64,000 bases of DNA, from the NCBI GenBank assembly GCA_021396245.1, contig WNYE01000020.1:372001-436000 (forward strand), written 5' to 3'. Each line of letters starts with the position of its first letter. Within the stretch, counting starts at the first letter, position 1. Of the stretch, positions 1-10,500 are shown one piece after another. The position numbers were made by a program, and so were the translations under genes. Source of the DNA: Sporothrix humicola. Taxonomy: Eukaryota > Ascomycota > Sordariomycetes > Ophiostomatales > Ophiostomataceae. A model generated the notes under the pieces. The model made no database searches and was not told the origin of the DNA. It saw only the letters and a program-made list of their open reading frames with translations.

Positions 1-186
1 CTCCATTGCTCCTTCCTGGCCGTGTCTCCATTTCTTAGGCAGGCAAAGGCAAAACTGTTTTCGAGCTTCTGCCTCCTCTTCCCTGTCTCTCAGCTTCACT
101 TTCACCATCGCAACGGCCATCGACGGCCGAAACGACAGCGTGTCGCCCACGATTCTCGATCCGTACCCGATTGCGATTTTACGACA

Positions 187-1774
187 ATGACCGACAAGCT
201 CCCGCACCAGCTGCTCGCGCTCTTTGCGCCGCGGCCGCCCTTGCGCTGGGTGCCGCCTGTCGACCACGCGCCCGAAGAACGACGAACGGCGCCCGTGTCT
301 GGATTGGCACAGTTTTTGCCGGCGCTCAAGGAGTACAAGGACAATGACAACTTTGTGCCGACAGAGAGTTGGCTGCAGCGGCGCGACCGCAAAGCTGCGG
401 AGCACAAGGCAGAGGTGGAAAAGAACCTGGTTGAGGGCCCCAAATCTTGTATGTGCTCTCCGTCTATACTGTTGAGCTATTCTTGTTATGCGTCTACTAA
501 CATTGTGTAGTCAAACCTGCGGAAGACCCCAACATCCGCGGCGACGCGTTCAAGACGCTGATCGTGGCGCGGCTGAGCTACGAAGCCAATGAGCAAGACC
601 TGGAGCGCGAGTTCTCACGTTATGGAGCGATTGAAAGAGTCAGTCTATATTGTACTCTCCCCTTTTGTTGTTTGTTAAAAGACGTCCACTAACAATAACA
701 GATCCGCATCGTCAAGGACACACATGCCGACGAAAAAGGCAACAAGAAGCGCAAGCCGCACCGAGGCTACGCATTCGTCGTTTTTGAACGCGAAAAAGAC
801 ATGAGAGGTACAAAATATCACCCGAAAATCCCCTAACTTGACAGGAGTTGTCCCCCCCCCATTTCCTTCCTCCTTGATTTCCCTCCCCTCCCCGAGAAAG
901 GTACGTTACGATGGTAAGGCAGGACTAACATAGCGCGATCTCCTTCGCGCGCACAACTACAGGAGCACTTGAAGCATGTGATGGCATTCGCATTAAAGAC
1001 CGTCGCATCAAGGTCGACGTCGAGCGTGGCCGCACCATGAAGGACTGGAAGCCACGCCGTCTCGGCGGCGGCCTGGGTGGGCGTGGTTACACAAAGGCTG
1101 CTGCCTCTGGCCCGCCCATGGGCCGTGGTGGTTTCCCTGGACGTGACGGCGGCTTCCGTGGTGGCGGTTTTCGCGGCGGTGGTGGATTTGGCGGCCGTGA
1201 CCGTGACCGTGGCGGACCCAGAGGCGGCGATGGTGGCCGTGGCGGTCGGGGCTTTGATCGTGGATTTGGCGGACAGCGTGGCGGTGACCGCGCCTTCGGT
1301 GATGGTCCAGGAGGCGGCCGGCCTGAGCGTCGCGGCTTCGGCGCTAATGGCGGTGGGTATGACTCGCGTGACGGCGGCCGCTCCTCCTTTGACGATAGAC
1401 CAGGCGGCTACCGCGAACGCGACTACGACCGAGGCGACAGAGATCGGGATCGTGACCGGGACCACGGTAGAGACCGTGACCGCGATCGGGACCGGCGCGG
1501 CGGTGACCGTGACCGCGATGGAGGACGACGCACCGGCAGCAACATGGAGCCAGTACGACCAAGGGAACGTGGAGATCGTGATCGGGACCGGGATCGGGAA
1601 CGGGATCGCGGCGACCGCGACCGTGGAGACCGTGGTGATCGTGACCGAGGCGACCGGGACCGTGACTCTGGTGGGTATCGCGACCATGGCGGCCGAGACT
1701 ACGACGACTCACGCAAACGCGGCTTCGATGGACCGACGCACGAAGAAACGAGAAAACTCCGGCGGTACCAATAA
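187..1774 (+). CDS. snp1: U1 snRNP 70 kDa protein (U1-70K)
   Basis: U1-70K binds stem-loop I of U1 snRNA and acts in 5' splice-site recognition in the nucleus. I read four exons: 187-448, 511-638, 702-807 and 963-1774, giving 435 aa. The N-terminus (MTDKLPHQLLALFAPRPPL) and the following basic helix match the U1-70K N-terminal region. The RRM follows, with RNP2-like TLIVARLSY, the REFSRYGAIERIRIVKD helix and RNP1-like GYAFVVFE. The C-terminal half is an RGG-rich block and then long RD/RE/GD dipeptide repeats, as in animal and fungal U1-70K. The start at 187 is the first ATG of the frame and gives the family N-terminus. The upstream open frame has no ATG. Intron 3 (808-962, 155 nt) is longer than the others (62-63 nt) and contains a second strong donor; see findings. 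The gene is tail-to-tail with mrt4. Identification is secure; the repeat tail varies in length within the family. Confidence 0.93.
808..962 (+). promoter_or_regulatory. Intron 3 of snp1 with nested alternative donor
   Basis: The coding frame is restored only by joining the weak donor GTACAA at 808 to the CAG ending at 962. A stronger consensus donor, GTACGT, lies at 901. Using it would leave a normal-length 62-nt intron but keep 808-900 in the mRNA, which adds an in-frame TAA at 834-836 inside the RRM. An internal CTAAC...CAG acceptor-like string also ends at 844. The arrangement resembles a poison segment; function is inferred. Confidence 0.4.
1130..1770 (+). repeat. Low-complexity RGG and RD/RE-coding repeats
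   Basis: This stretch of the last snp1 exon is made of degenerate GGCGGCCGTGAC- and GACCGGGATCG-like units encoding Gly/Arg and then Arg/Asp/Glu dipeptides. The biased composition keeps several other frames open on both strands; these are not genes. Confidence 0.8.
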
Positions 1775-2625
1775 GCGGCGGGAGCCACAGAAAGGTAGTT
1801 CACAGGTTGTGTCTTTCCTTTATCGCTCATCTACTCTTTCCTATCTCTCTTCCTTTTTTCGCCAAAGGGTAAGACAGTGCATATGAGTATGCTCGATATT
1901 TTTCGTCTTTATTCTACGATCTTATCCACGCCGGAAGGTGCAGGTTTGATTTATCGATTTATCGCCAGGAGCATATTACGGAAAGTATTCTATTGCAGTC
2001 TACATCTACGTCTACGACTTCTGCTTCCAGAGCTCGACAGGTTTGCATCATATGAGCCTTCGCCCATCAACCGATCTCACACCAAAATTCGCCATCATCC
2101 ATCATCCGACATCTTCTCTTCTTTATGTGTTTTATATTGCCATTTTTCTCATGGCCTCGTCCAGCTTGCATTTTTGTCCCTTATTTTCCGGAGTCTCTTC
2201 GCCATCAACTCTCTCATTTGTCGTTTATCGTTTATCATTTCCATCAGTCCATGACACACGGCAGACAGAGGTAAGGAACTGTCGGGCCGTTTGTCATTTG
2301 TCAAGGGAGTCCGCAGCCCTGTTATAATATTGTACGAAAATTTAGGTAACCTAGGTAAAGCCCAAAAAAGCGACGGCAGTTTGGCCGCGAGCGCACAGAG
2401 CGTTCAGCATTATTTATAGGACATTTGCGCCAGGAGCGAAGTGAAGTCACAGAATGCATGCCAGCGTGAGTAAATATTAACATGAGATCATGATCAATTG
2501 CATTGTCTTGTAACTTTTGATCCTATAACCAAAACGCCATGAAAAATGTAACAAAGAAAAGAAACGAAAAAGAAACAAGAAAATAAAACATGTAACAAAA
2601 ACCACCATTAAAAGACAGCCGCTTC
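1775..2625. other. Intergenic, convergent 3' regions
   Basis: This is the space between the tail of snp1 (+) and the tail of mrt4 (-). It holds pyrimidine-rich sequence after snp1 and an A-rich block at about 2535-2600 next to mrt4. I see no gene or RNA in it. Confidence 0.7.
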
Positions 2626-3559
2626 TTACGCCTCAGCGGCGTCTTCTATTGCCACGTCCTCGTCCTCGGTCTCGGGGCCACTGCTGGCAGCGTTGGCTCC
2701 GCTGTTGCCGCTGGCGCCCTTGACAGAGACTGGCAGAGGGGGCTGCAGCTCCGTGACCTCGCCAGAAGCGGCCGACCAGTAAGCCAGAGTGTCGATGCGG
2801 AACTCGCTCAGGCAGATGCCAAACAGGCGCAGCAGGCGTGTCTGCCGGCTGTCGAGCGTCTGGCCCTCGCGGCACACAACGTAGCCCTCGGCAGCATCGT
2901 TGACATGGCCCTCCTCGGACTCGGGGGCCTCTTCGAGGACGACTTTGCCGCGGAGAAGACGGACAGGCATTCCAAGACGACGCAGCTCTGGCTCGAGGGC
3001 AATGGCCATGGGCACATCGTCGGCCTCAGCGACAACACCGCCGGTGCTGTAGAGCATGCCACGGGGGATGACAACGTCACGGGTGGCGACGGTGCCGGCA
3101 CGGGCGAAATCGACAGGGCTGAGGGTCTCGAGGTAGGAGATGACGTCTTCGGGCTTGCGGTTCGAGAAGAGGAGGCCGACGGCGCCGCGCAGGTAGCGGG
3201 AGGCGAGGCGGTCGATGCCGGGGGCCATGGCGTCCTCGGGTGATGTGCCGAGGGCGCGGGCCATCAGTTTTGTCTTTCCAAGGAAGATGCTGAAAAAAGA
3301 AGAGGACTGTTAGATTTGATAGGGTTTTACCGAGGAAATAAGAGTAAGAAAAGTCTGGATTTACTCACCGGCCATCGGTCATCTCTTGGCGCACGTCCTT
3401 GACGTACTGGTTGCGCATGTTGTCGACACGGACGACGAAGCAGTGCTCGAACTCGGGGACGGAATCGCGAACATTGTTGAAAAGACGGTCCTTGTGCTCG
3501 CGGGTCTTTTTGGCGACCTGCGACATGTGCAGGACCTTTTCGCGCTTGGACTTGGGCAT
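2626..3559 (-). CDS. mrt4: Ribosome assembly factor Mrt4
   Basis: Mrt4 is the nucleolar paralogue of ribosomal stalk protein P0 (uL10). It occupies the P0 site on pre-60S particles until the two are exchanged late in maturation. Two exons, 3559-3369 and 3289-2626, give 284 aa, with the donor GTGAGT at 3368 and the acceptor ending at 3290. The start MPKSKREKVLHMSQVAKKT and the segment GRIFLGKTKLMARALG across the splice junction are typical of the family, followed by the translational-factor-GTPase-binding-like insert region. The protein is somewhat longer than the roughly 240 aa of yeast and human Mrt4. The extra length is an acidic, Ser/Glu-rich C-terminus rather than the P0-type stalk tail. 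It is tail-to-tail with snp1 and lies downstream of cul4 on the same strand, with its own promoter above 3560. Confidence 0.93.
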
Positions 3560-3987
3560 TTTGGCGGCGTGTGGGTGTGTGAGTGGGAAAAGTGTGTGGT
3601 TGGAAGGGTGGGCGTCGGTGTTGTGAAGTGGTTCGTCGTTAGATGTCGAGATGTAGTTTGTATTTTTTTTTTTTTTTCTTTGCGTTGGCTCGTTTTGCGG
3701 GCTCCTTCCCTACTAAAAGTTTCCGCCGCTTTTTGGCTTTTTCGCTGGACAACTTTTTTTTCTTATCTTATCGGGCGGTGAACCTCGAAATTTTAGCGGG
3801 GTTTAGTGGTTCAGTGGTTTTGATGCATGTATCCGGTACAAATTGTAGCGGGCTTAGCGTTGGCATTGGAATCGTTAATTACATAATCTAGATGCTCTCA
3901 TCCAATCTGTCGCGCATCAATTCTCAATACAGCCTGCTTGCTGTCCGCAAATACGATGCTACATAATATATACCGCTCGGTTTTAGT
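3560..3987. other. mrt4 promoter and cul4 3' region
   Basis: This stretch holds the upstream region of mrt4 (minus strand) and the 3' untranslated region of cul4. A run of 15 T lies at 3663-3677, which reads as poly(dA) on the transcribed strand of mrt4, a common nucleosome-disfavouring promoter element. No gene is seen. Confidence 0.6.
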
Positions 3988-6818
3988 CTATGCGAGATAA
4001 ACGTAGTTGCCGCCCTCGCGCTCGAGATAATCCTTTTCAATGAGTCTGAAGTGGTATGTTAGCAGGTGTTCGTCGTAAGGGGGAAATGTACAGGAAAACG
4101 GATCACTTACTTCTCAATATTTTGTTTGATTTCGGCCGGATCAAGCGCACCGCGGCTCTTCGTCTGGTTGATTACCTCGACCACCAACTGGGCGTGCGGC
4201 AGTGTCTTGCGGCTCTTCATGATGCGCACAATGGCGGCCTGCGTCTCGAACTGGCGATCGGCGGACACGCGCTCGTATGTGGCCTTGTTCTCCTCCTTGG
4301 TCTCCTTGAGCTGGATCTGGTTGATCTTGATGCGGAACTTGGGGTCTGTGAACGCCTTGTTGACCGTGAACGTGTCCGTGTCGTTGACGTCGCGGCCCTT
4401 GGGGTGCTTAGTCAGCACACGGACTTTGCCGCAGGCCAGAGACTGCAGAGTGCGCTTCAAGTCGGGGCCCTCGAGCGCTGTCGCCTCGCCGATTTGGGAA
4501 TAACTGAGAACGCCGCTGCCGTCCTCATCGTCAGTCTCGGCCTGGTTAAACAGCAGCAAAACGGCTGCCTGGAAACTGCTGACCATCAACTCCTTGACGC
4601 CGCGGTTGAATCGCGCCTTAACGAGACAGTGGCCGAGCGTGTGCGTCCATGTCAGCTGGCGGCCGGTGTGTTTGTTCTTGTAATACTTGTCAAACTGGTT
4701 GACCTGCTCGAGGACTTCGGGCGGCAGGTTGAGGGCGACCTCCTTGTACGTGGGCCAGGCGGCAGCCGAAAGAACGCTGACTTGCAAATCGACAGCCTTG
4801 CTTCCGGACGAAGACGACGAAGCGTCCTTCTCGGCCCGTCCCGTTCCCGCAACCCACTGTTTGTAGGCATCCATCTCGTCGCGCGACAGCTCCTGGTCGC
4901 GGAACATTTGCTCCAGGTTGTGCGTCAACGTCGAGCCGCATTCGGCCTTGAGCTTGCTCAGCATATTCCGCTCGGCGTCTTGTGAAGCGCTGCGGCCCAT
5001 GAGTAGTCGGCGTGCCAGGTCCTTCTTGTAGAACGCCTCGAAGACATCCTTGCCCTGGATAAAGCGGACCAGCTCGAGCGCTTGGTCCAGCTGCCGGTCG
5101 AGCTCGGCGTCTTCGTCGCCTGTGCTTGCCTGGCCGCTGCGTTCTGCGTCGATGCGGTCCTTATTATCGGACAGCAGAGTTGGCGGAAGCGTCTTGAGAC
5201 CACCGCGCAGCAGCAAGTCAATGTGCTTGGCCACCATCTCGCCGACTTTCGAGGCACCGGATGCCCAGGCTTTGGTGACGGCGCGGTCGTTGATGAAGCG
5301 CCCGAAAGCATCCCGCAGGCCGTGCGTAAAGTACTCGTCGCGCACAAAGGCGTCCCGGGTCATAACGTCGAGATTCCGCCGCAACAACAGTAGCCGCACA
5401 ACCATCTCGTCGCCCCGCGCCACGTCTGTCACAATGCTCGTGCCTGCCGATTCGACATAGGCTTCCCAGGGCGTGCGCAGCTTCCGGTGTAGACTAGGCT
5501 GCTGCAACAGACGGTAGAGTGCGCGCATCGTTGCCACGTCGTTAAGGTCCAGCAACTTGGCCACGCTTTCCTTATCAAGCAGCTTTACTTGGCGGTCCAC
5601 AATCAGCACACGCTCGACGGTGTTCAGCAAGTGCTTCTTGGTCGAGCTGTCAAAGTTGAAAGCGTTGCAGCGCTCCGACTCGCGGACAAGAAGGGATGCA
5701 CACGCCTGGATGTATTGCCGCAGATCGACTGCCGTCTCGCGCTCCTGGACAAAGTCACGCACGAACGTCTCCGACTCCTGCAGGAACGGCGGCTCAAAGA
5801 GGCTGCCGTAGACGTTAAAGATGTGCAGCATGCTGACGGCATTACGCAGCAGCGCCGCGTCGAAGCCCGGGTCGCTGCGCCGGTCCTGCTCCACCAGCTG
5901 GCACATGCCGCTCAGCACCCTCTTGCCAGGTGCTTCTTGTGACATGGACGCGCCCTCTGCCTTCTTGGAGCTGTCAAAGACCATGCGGCGGAACCGTGAG
6001 ATCAGCATGTCGTTGATCTGCGGCAGCGTCCGCTCGTTGATCAAAAACGCCCGGTCCAGGTAGCTGAAGACAGAGCGGATCACCGACGACTGCTTGACCC
6101 AGACGAGCCAGTGATGATGCACAGCTCGCAGCGTGCCAACGTCGGATGCACCCAGCGTCTCGGCCCGGATGTTGGCCAGCACCGTGCCCGTCAGGTGGGC
6201 GTCGCACTGCGACCGTAGCCGCTTGTACAGGTGCTCGGCCTGGCCGTGTGTGCACAGATCCTCGACGCCGCGGTACAATCTTTCGAGCGGGACACGGGGC
6301 GCCTCGTTGGCAAAGACGGATGCCAGCGCCGCGTCAATGTCCGCGCCCGTGCGGTTGTAGTAGTCCTGCACCTGCTCTGCACGTGCTGGCGCCGACACTC
6401 GCAGGTTCTTGATCACCAGCTTCCGTGCACCATTGTGAGGCTGAAACGCCGTCGGAGGTGCTGCCGACGCCAGGGACTTGCGGGCCGCTGCAGCCGCGTT
6501 TGTGGTGCCCCAAGACATGGCCCCGGGCCCCGTCAGGTCCACCACCTCGGGCCGTTTGCCCTGCATCTTTGCACTCATTGTATTGGTGGCACTTTTGTCT
6601 CCTTTATCGCTTGAAGTTTCCGCCACCACTTTGTGTCGCTTCGTCGTCGAGTTGGTTGTGGACGCCGAAAAGGCCAGCGGCAGCGACGGGCTCGAGTCGA
6701 CACGCTTCCTGCGGCGGGACGAGGGAGAGACACTGCCAGAATCACCCGAGTTGCCCGAGTTGCCCGATTTGCTCGGAAGCTGAGTCGGAGGAGATGCTCC
6801 GGGACGCGTCGGATGCAT
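3988..6818 (-). CDS. cul4: Cullin-4, scaffold of CRL4 ubiquitin ligases
   Basis: Cullin-4 is the elongated scaffold linking DDB1-type substrate receptors at its N-terminus to the RING protein Rbx1 at its C-terminus. In fungi CRL4 acts in DNA repair, replication control and heterochromatin formation. Two exons, 6818-4111 and 4045-3988, give 921 aa. After about 135 Ser/basic-rich residues the cullin repeats begin with KLVIKNLRV, which is the CUL4-type start. The cullin-homology/RBX1-binding region follows, then the winged-helix neddylation domain with IVRIMKSRK (acceptor Lys about residue 868). The last exon is only 58 nt and encodes LIEKDYLEREGGNYVYLA, the invariant cullin C-terminus, which confirms the intron (donor GTAAGT at 4110, acceptor at 4046). 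The long N-terminal extension may be regulatory. Family identity is secure, and the CUL4 assignment over CUL1/CUL3 rests on the N- and C-terminal motifs. Confidence 0.93.
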
Positions 6819-7513
6819 CGACTGGGGACTGCGGTCGCGCCCACCAGATCGCTCTGACAGAACCGCTGACTAGATGGGAAGGTTGTTCAGTGGATGGAGG
6901 TCAATATGGTCGTCGGTGGTAGTGGGCGTGGGTGGTGGAGAGTTGAGCAAATGCGGGTCGAAAAGGCCAAAAGTGAAGCCAAGCCGACGGTGAAGCAAAC
7001 GGCGAGAGCTTGAGCTATTGGCTTGAGAGAGAGTGGCGAGGGAGGGGCGATAACAAATGATTCAATCGGATCGGTGCGCCGTGAGAAGTATGAATGCGGG
7101 TGAAGGTCGTGAGGGAAAAGTAAGAGCCGTTGTGAATAAAGAAACTGAAGATTGATTGAACGCTGTATTGGTGGAGTTACGGAACAGTGATGGGATGCGT
7201 CCGAGTCTCGCAATCAGCTATCGAGATGGGGAAACGCGGGCAGGAGCCACTAACTCCGGATGGCGAGGGCGGCGACTTTAATGGCCCCGATAGAGAAGAT
7301 AGCGTGTATTTGCATAAATAGTTCAGTTCAGTTCCATATGCACTTATCCGAGATGTCTTTGTTTACACCCCTTGAATTGATTCCTTTCGTTCAAACTTTC
7401 TTTCTCTCTCTCTATCTATCTTACATGTGATTTGTCTCGCTTCTATATATTAATACAAACATTGCTCCGTAAATTTCAATACCCAACACTGTCTTTCGTC
7501 GATCTTCCGTCCT
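6819..7513. other. cul4 promoter and tel1 3' region
   Basis: About 700 bp between two minus-strand genes. It includes a CT repeat at about 7400-7425 and AT-rich sequence close to the tel1 stop. I see no gene or structured RNA. Confidence 0.6.
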
Positions 7514-10500
7514 TTATGCATATGCCGCCCATCCTATTTATGTTAGAATTAAGGGGGGTCCAGAATGGCCAAAAACGGCAAAAAATATCTATCAGGGAAA
7601 CCAGGAATAAGCTTACCAGAGTATAAAACAGCCAGATTCCGCTCATCTGTGGCCTGGTTGATCAAATCGTTGACTGTCGCCGCCACACTCAGCGTCTTGG
7701 ACAGCTTCTTGCGCACGACCTCAAGAGCACGATCGGCTTCACTTGGCTCGTTGACGACGACGCGGTTGTCGCCGTTCGCATCGTCGCCGCCACCTCCACC
7801 CTCTGCAGCGGCTGCGGCTGCCGCCTCGTCCGTCCGCGAGCGCACATCTTGTAACTTGGCCAGCCGCACCGGCGACATCGACCACGAATACAGAGGATCG
7901 TACCGCAACACATCGAGGATCGTCATGATCGAGTACGTCTCTTCGCGCATTGCATCCAGCGTAAATTCACAGCACCGCCGGAACACGCCCTCTGTCCCGG
8001 TAATGCCCATGCCGTCCACGATATCGCGCGTCAGTCGGAACGGCACCAGCTCCGGAACAGGCAGAACACGGCCCATTTCAAACGCCACACCCAGATCGAT
8101 GTGCACGACTTCGCCCGTCTTGGAGTCCAGCAGAATATTGTGTCCGTGCCGGTCGCCGAGGCCAAGCACGTGGCCGAGCATCGAGATGGCCGCCGTGGCG
8201 CGCGTGTAAGCGAGACGGCGCACAAACCACTCGTCGGGGTCGGGGAACGACTCGAGGAAGAAGTAGCGCATCACCGGGTGGAATTTTTCTGTCACTTTGC
8301 GGTAGGTGCTGATGCGCGTATCAACGGGTCGTGTCTGCACATTGGAGATCTCCTTGCGGCACTGTGAGCCCTTGAGGTCGCGTGGATAGTAGCGTTCGTG
8401 CGCCGGCATGAGATACTCGTGCAGCGGAATCGTGTTGGGCACAAACTCGATCAGACCCGACGAAGCCGTCAAAGGCAGCACCTTGTACGTGCGAATGCCC
8501 AGATTTCGCTGTCTGCTTGTCCGATGCAGCTTGAGAAGCTGTGAGACGGCCGCAAAGACCTGCTCCATGATGGCGTCCTGCCGCAGATCGTCGTTGCCGC
8601 CCTTGACCAGCTGCTTGTAGCGCACACCGTTGCTGCCGACTGCCGTCAGGATCTTGGGCGCGCTGACACCGAGTGCAATCGACATTGTCGGCTCAAGGCG
8701 CGCAATCGTTGGAACTCTGCCGACGTACACCCTGTCGGCCTCGAGCGGGATCTCCATTGTCGGCGGCGGGATGCTGAACCGCGCCAGTATCTGCAAAAGA
8801 CCGTTTCCAGCCTGCGAGTCTTTCAGTGCCAGTCGGTGCCCAGCCTTGAAGTTGGTGTCCCTCTCCACTGCCAGCATGTGGTAGGCTTTACTCGTCCGGT
8901 CGATCGCCTGCCAGATCGCCGCCACGTTGGACTCGGGCAGCATGAGTCGCTTGGCTACCCGCTCTGTCGCTTTCTGACGCAGCACGGCCACGGCGTCTTT
9001 TTGGTTCGGCCGCGTCCGCACACCCGACCAGATCTGGTACATGCCGTGGTATGGGTGGTCGCTGCAGATGCGATAGACAAGGTCGTACAGCAGCTTCTGG
9101 AACATCCCCGTGTGGCCTTGGAGACGAGACGTCAGCTGGTTCATCAGCGGCGCAAACTTGCGCGTCGGCACCGTGCGCATATACTTTTCCACTGCTTCGT
9201 TGGTGCTGTCCTCGCCCGACCGCTCGAGCCAGAGTGCTGTAAAGCGCAATGCGTCGTTGTTGTGCTCGTCCGATGCCGCCAGAGACAGCAGGTAGTTCTC
9301 CAAACACAGCTTCACAAACTCGTTGCGTGTCTGCTCCACACGGTGCAGCTCCTGTTCGTCGAGGTCGAGCCACTGCTTTGCCTTATTGAGATGGCTCGTG
9401 TACCGGTGCCGAACCTGGGAGTCCTTGGCGCCGCCAATCAGCTCCCGTAGCTGCTTGACTTCGTTGCTCTTGCCCTCGCGGAGACTCTGCAGACGTGCCA
9501 GATCCTCGAGACTGTCGGGGTTTTGCAGCTGCTGGTCGCAGAACATGGCAAACTGATGGAAGACGCGGCCCGCCTCCTTGCCCTCGTTGCGTCCTTTGAG
9601 CTCGCGGAGTGCCGGCTCGAGATACTTTTTCTGGATCGAGTCGGCGCTCTCCAGTCGCGCCACAGACACTTGGTAACCGATTTTCGACAGCAGATCCGAC
9701 CGGCTGACGGGGACCATTTGCTTCTTGAGTGACGAGTCTCGGTCGATGCTCTGCAGCACGCGGATCGAGGCCAGCATCTCGCCGTGGTCCCAAAGCGAAC
9801 TGGCGGTCTCCATCTTGATGGCAGCGTCGACACTGAGCCCGAGTGCCTCGCTGGGGTTGATGAGATCCGACAAGGTTGTTGTCACGTTGAGCGACTCTTG
9901 CATGGCGTGGTGGAAACGGTAGATGCTAGACGAGAGTAGCAGGCCTTTGATCTCAACCAGGCGCGCCTCGGATGGTGACACTTTCATGCTGCCTCTGACG
10001 TAGTTTTGTTCACTGATTGTGCTCAGAGTCGTCTCCCGATAAGACAGAAGCTGGCTGACATCATCGTATCTATGAGTGTTAGTAAGGCATTTGGCATAAA
10101 AATCATTCGTTATTCTCAGATCACTCACTGTTTGCTCATCATCCACTTGGACCGGTCCTCGAACTTGTCCAGCATATTCTGAAGCTCCGTTGCGTCTCTC
10201 ACGTTCAGAATGTCATCGAGCTCGGTCAAAGCAGCTAGAGCACCGAGTTGGTGGCGGAGACTGGATACTGTCAGGCTCTGGTTGGTAACTTGCTTCATTG
10301 TGTTGCCAAGGCCTTCATATACGGCCAACTGTGCTGCTGTGAGATCTGTTGCTTGGTGCACGCCCTGGAACGCCTTGTAGACGGTAACCGAGGGATTTCC
10401 AGTGACTGCAGGGACGGGCAAATTCCACATTCCCAGACGACGCGCCGTGGTAAATGTGCTGTCCAGCGATGCCGAGGAGCCGTCCGCGCCTTGTTGTGCC

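Noticed and set aside
845..900. Cassette exon between two small introns in snp1
   Set aside because: The upstream intron would be only 37 nt, and inclusion would shift the frame of the downstream exon; the alternative-donor reading of the same sites is simpler.
833..1886. Long open frames on both strands overlapping the snp1 repeats
   Set aside because: They arise from the GC-rich dipeptide-coding repeats; their translations are biased Val/Thr/Ala/Arg strings without motifs, while the U1-70K frame has clear family similarity.
4056..4985. 309-codon plus-strand frame inside cul4
   Set aside because: It is the mirror of the cullin coding frame on the opposite strand and shows no family motif.
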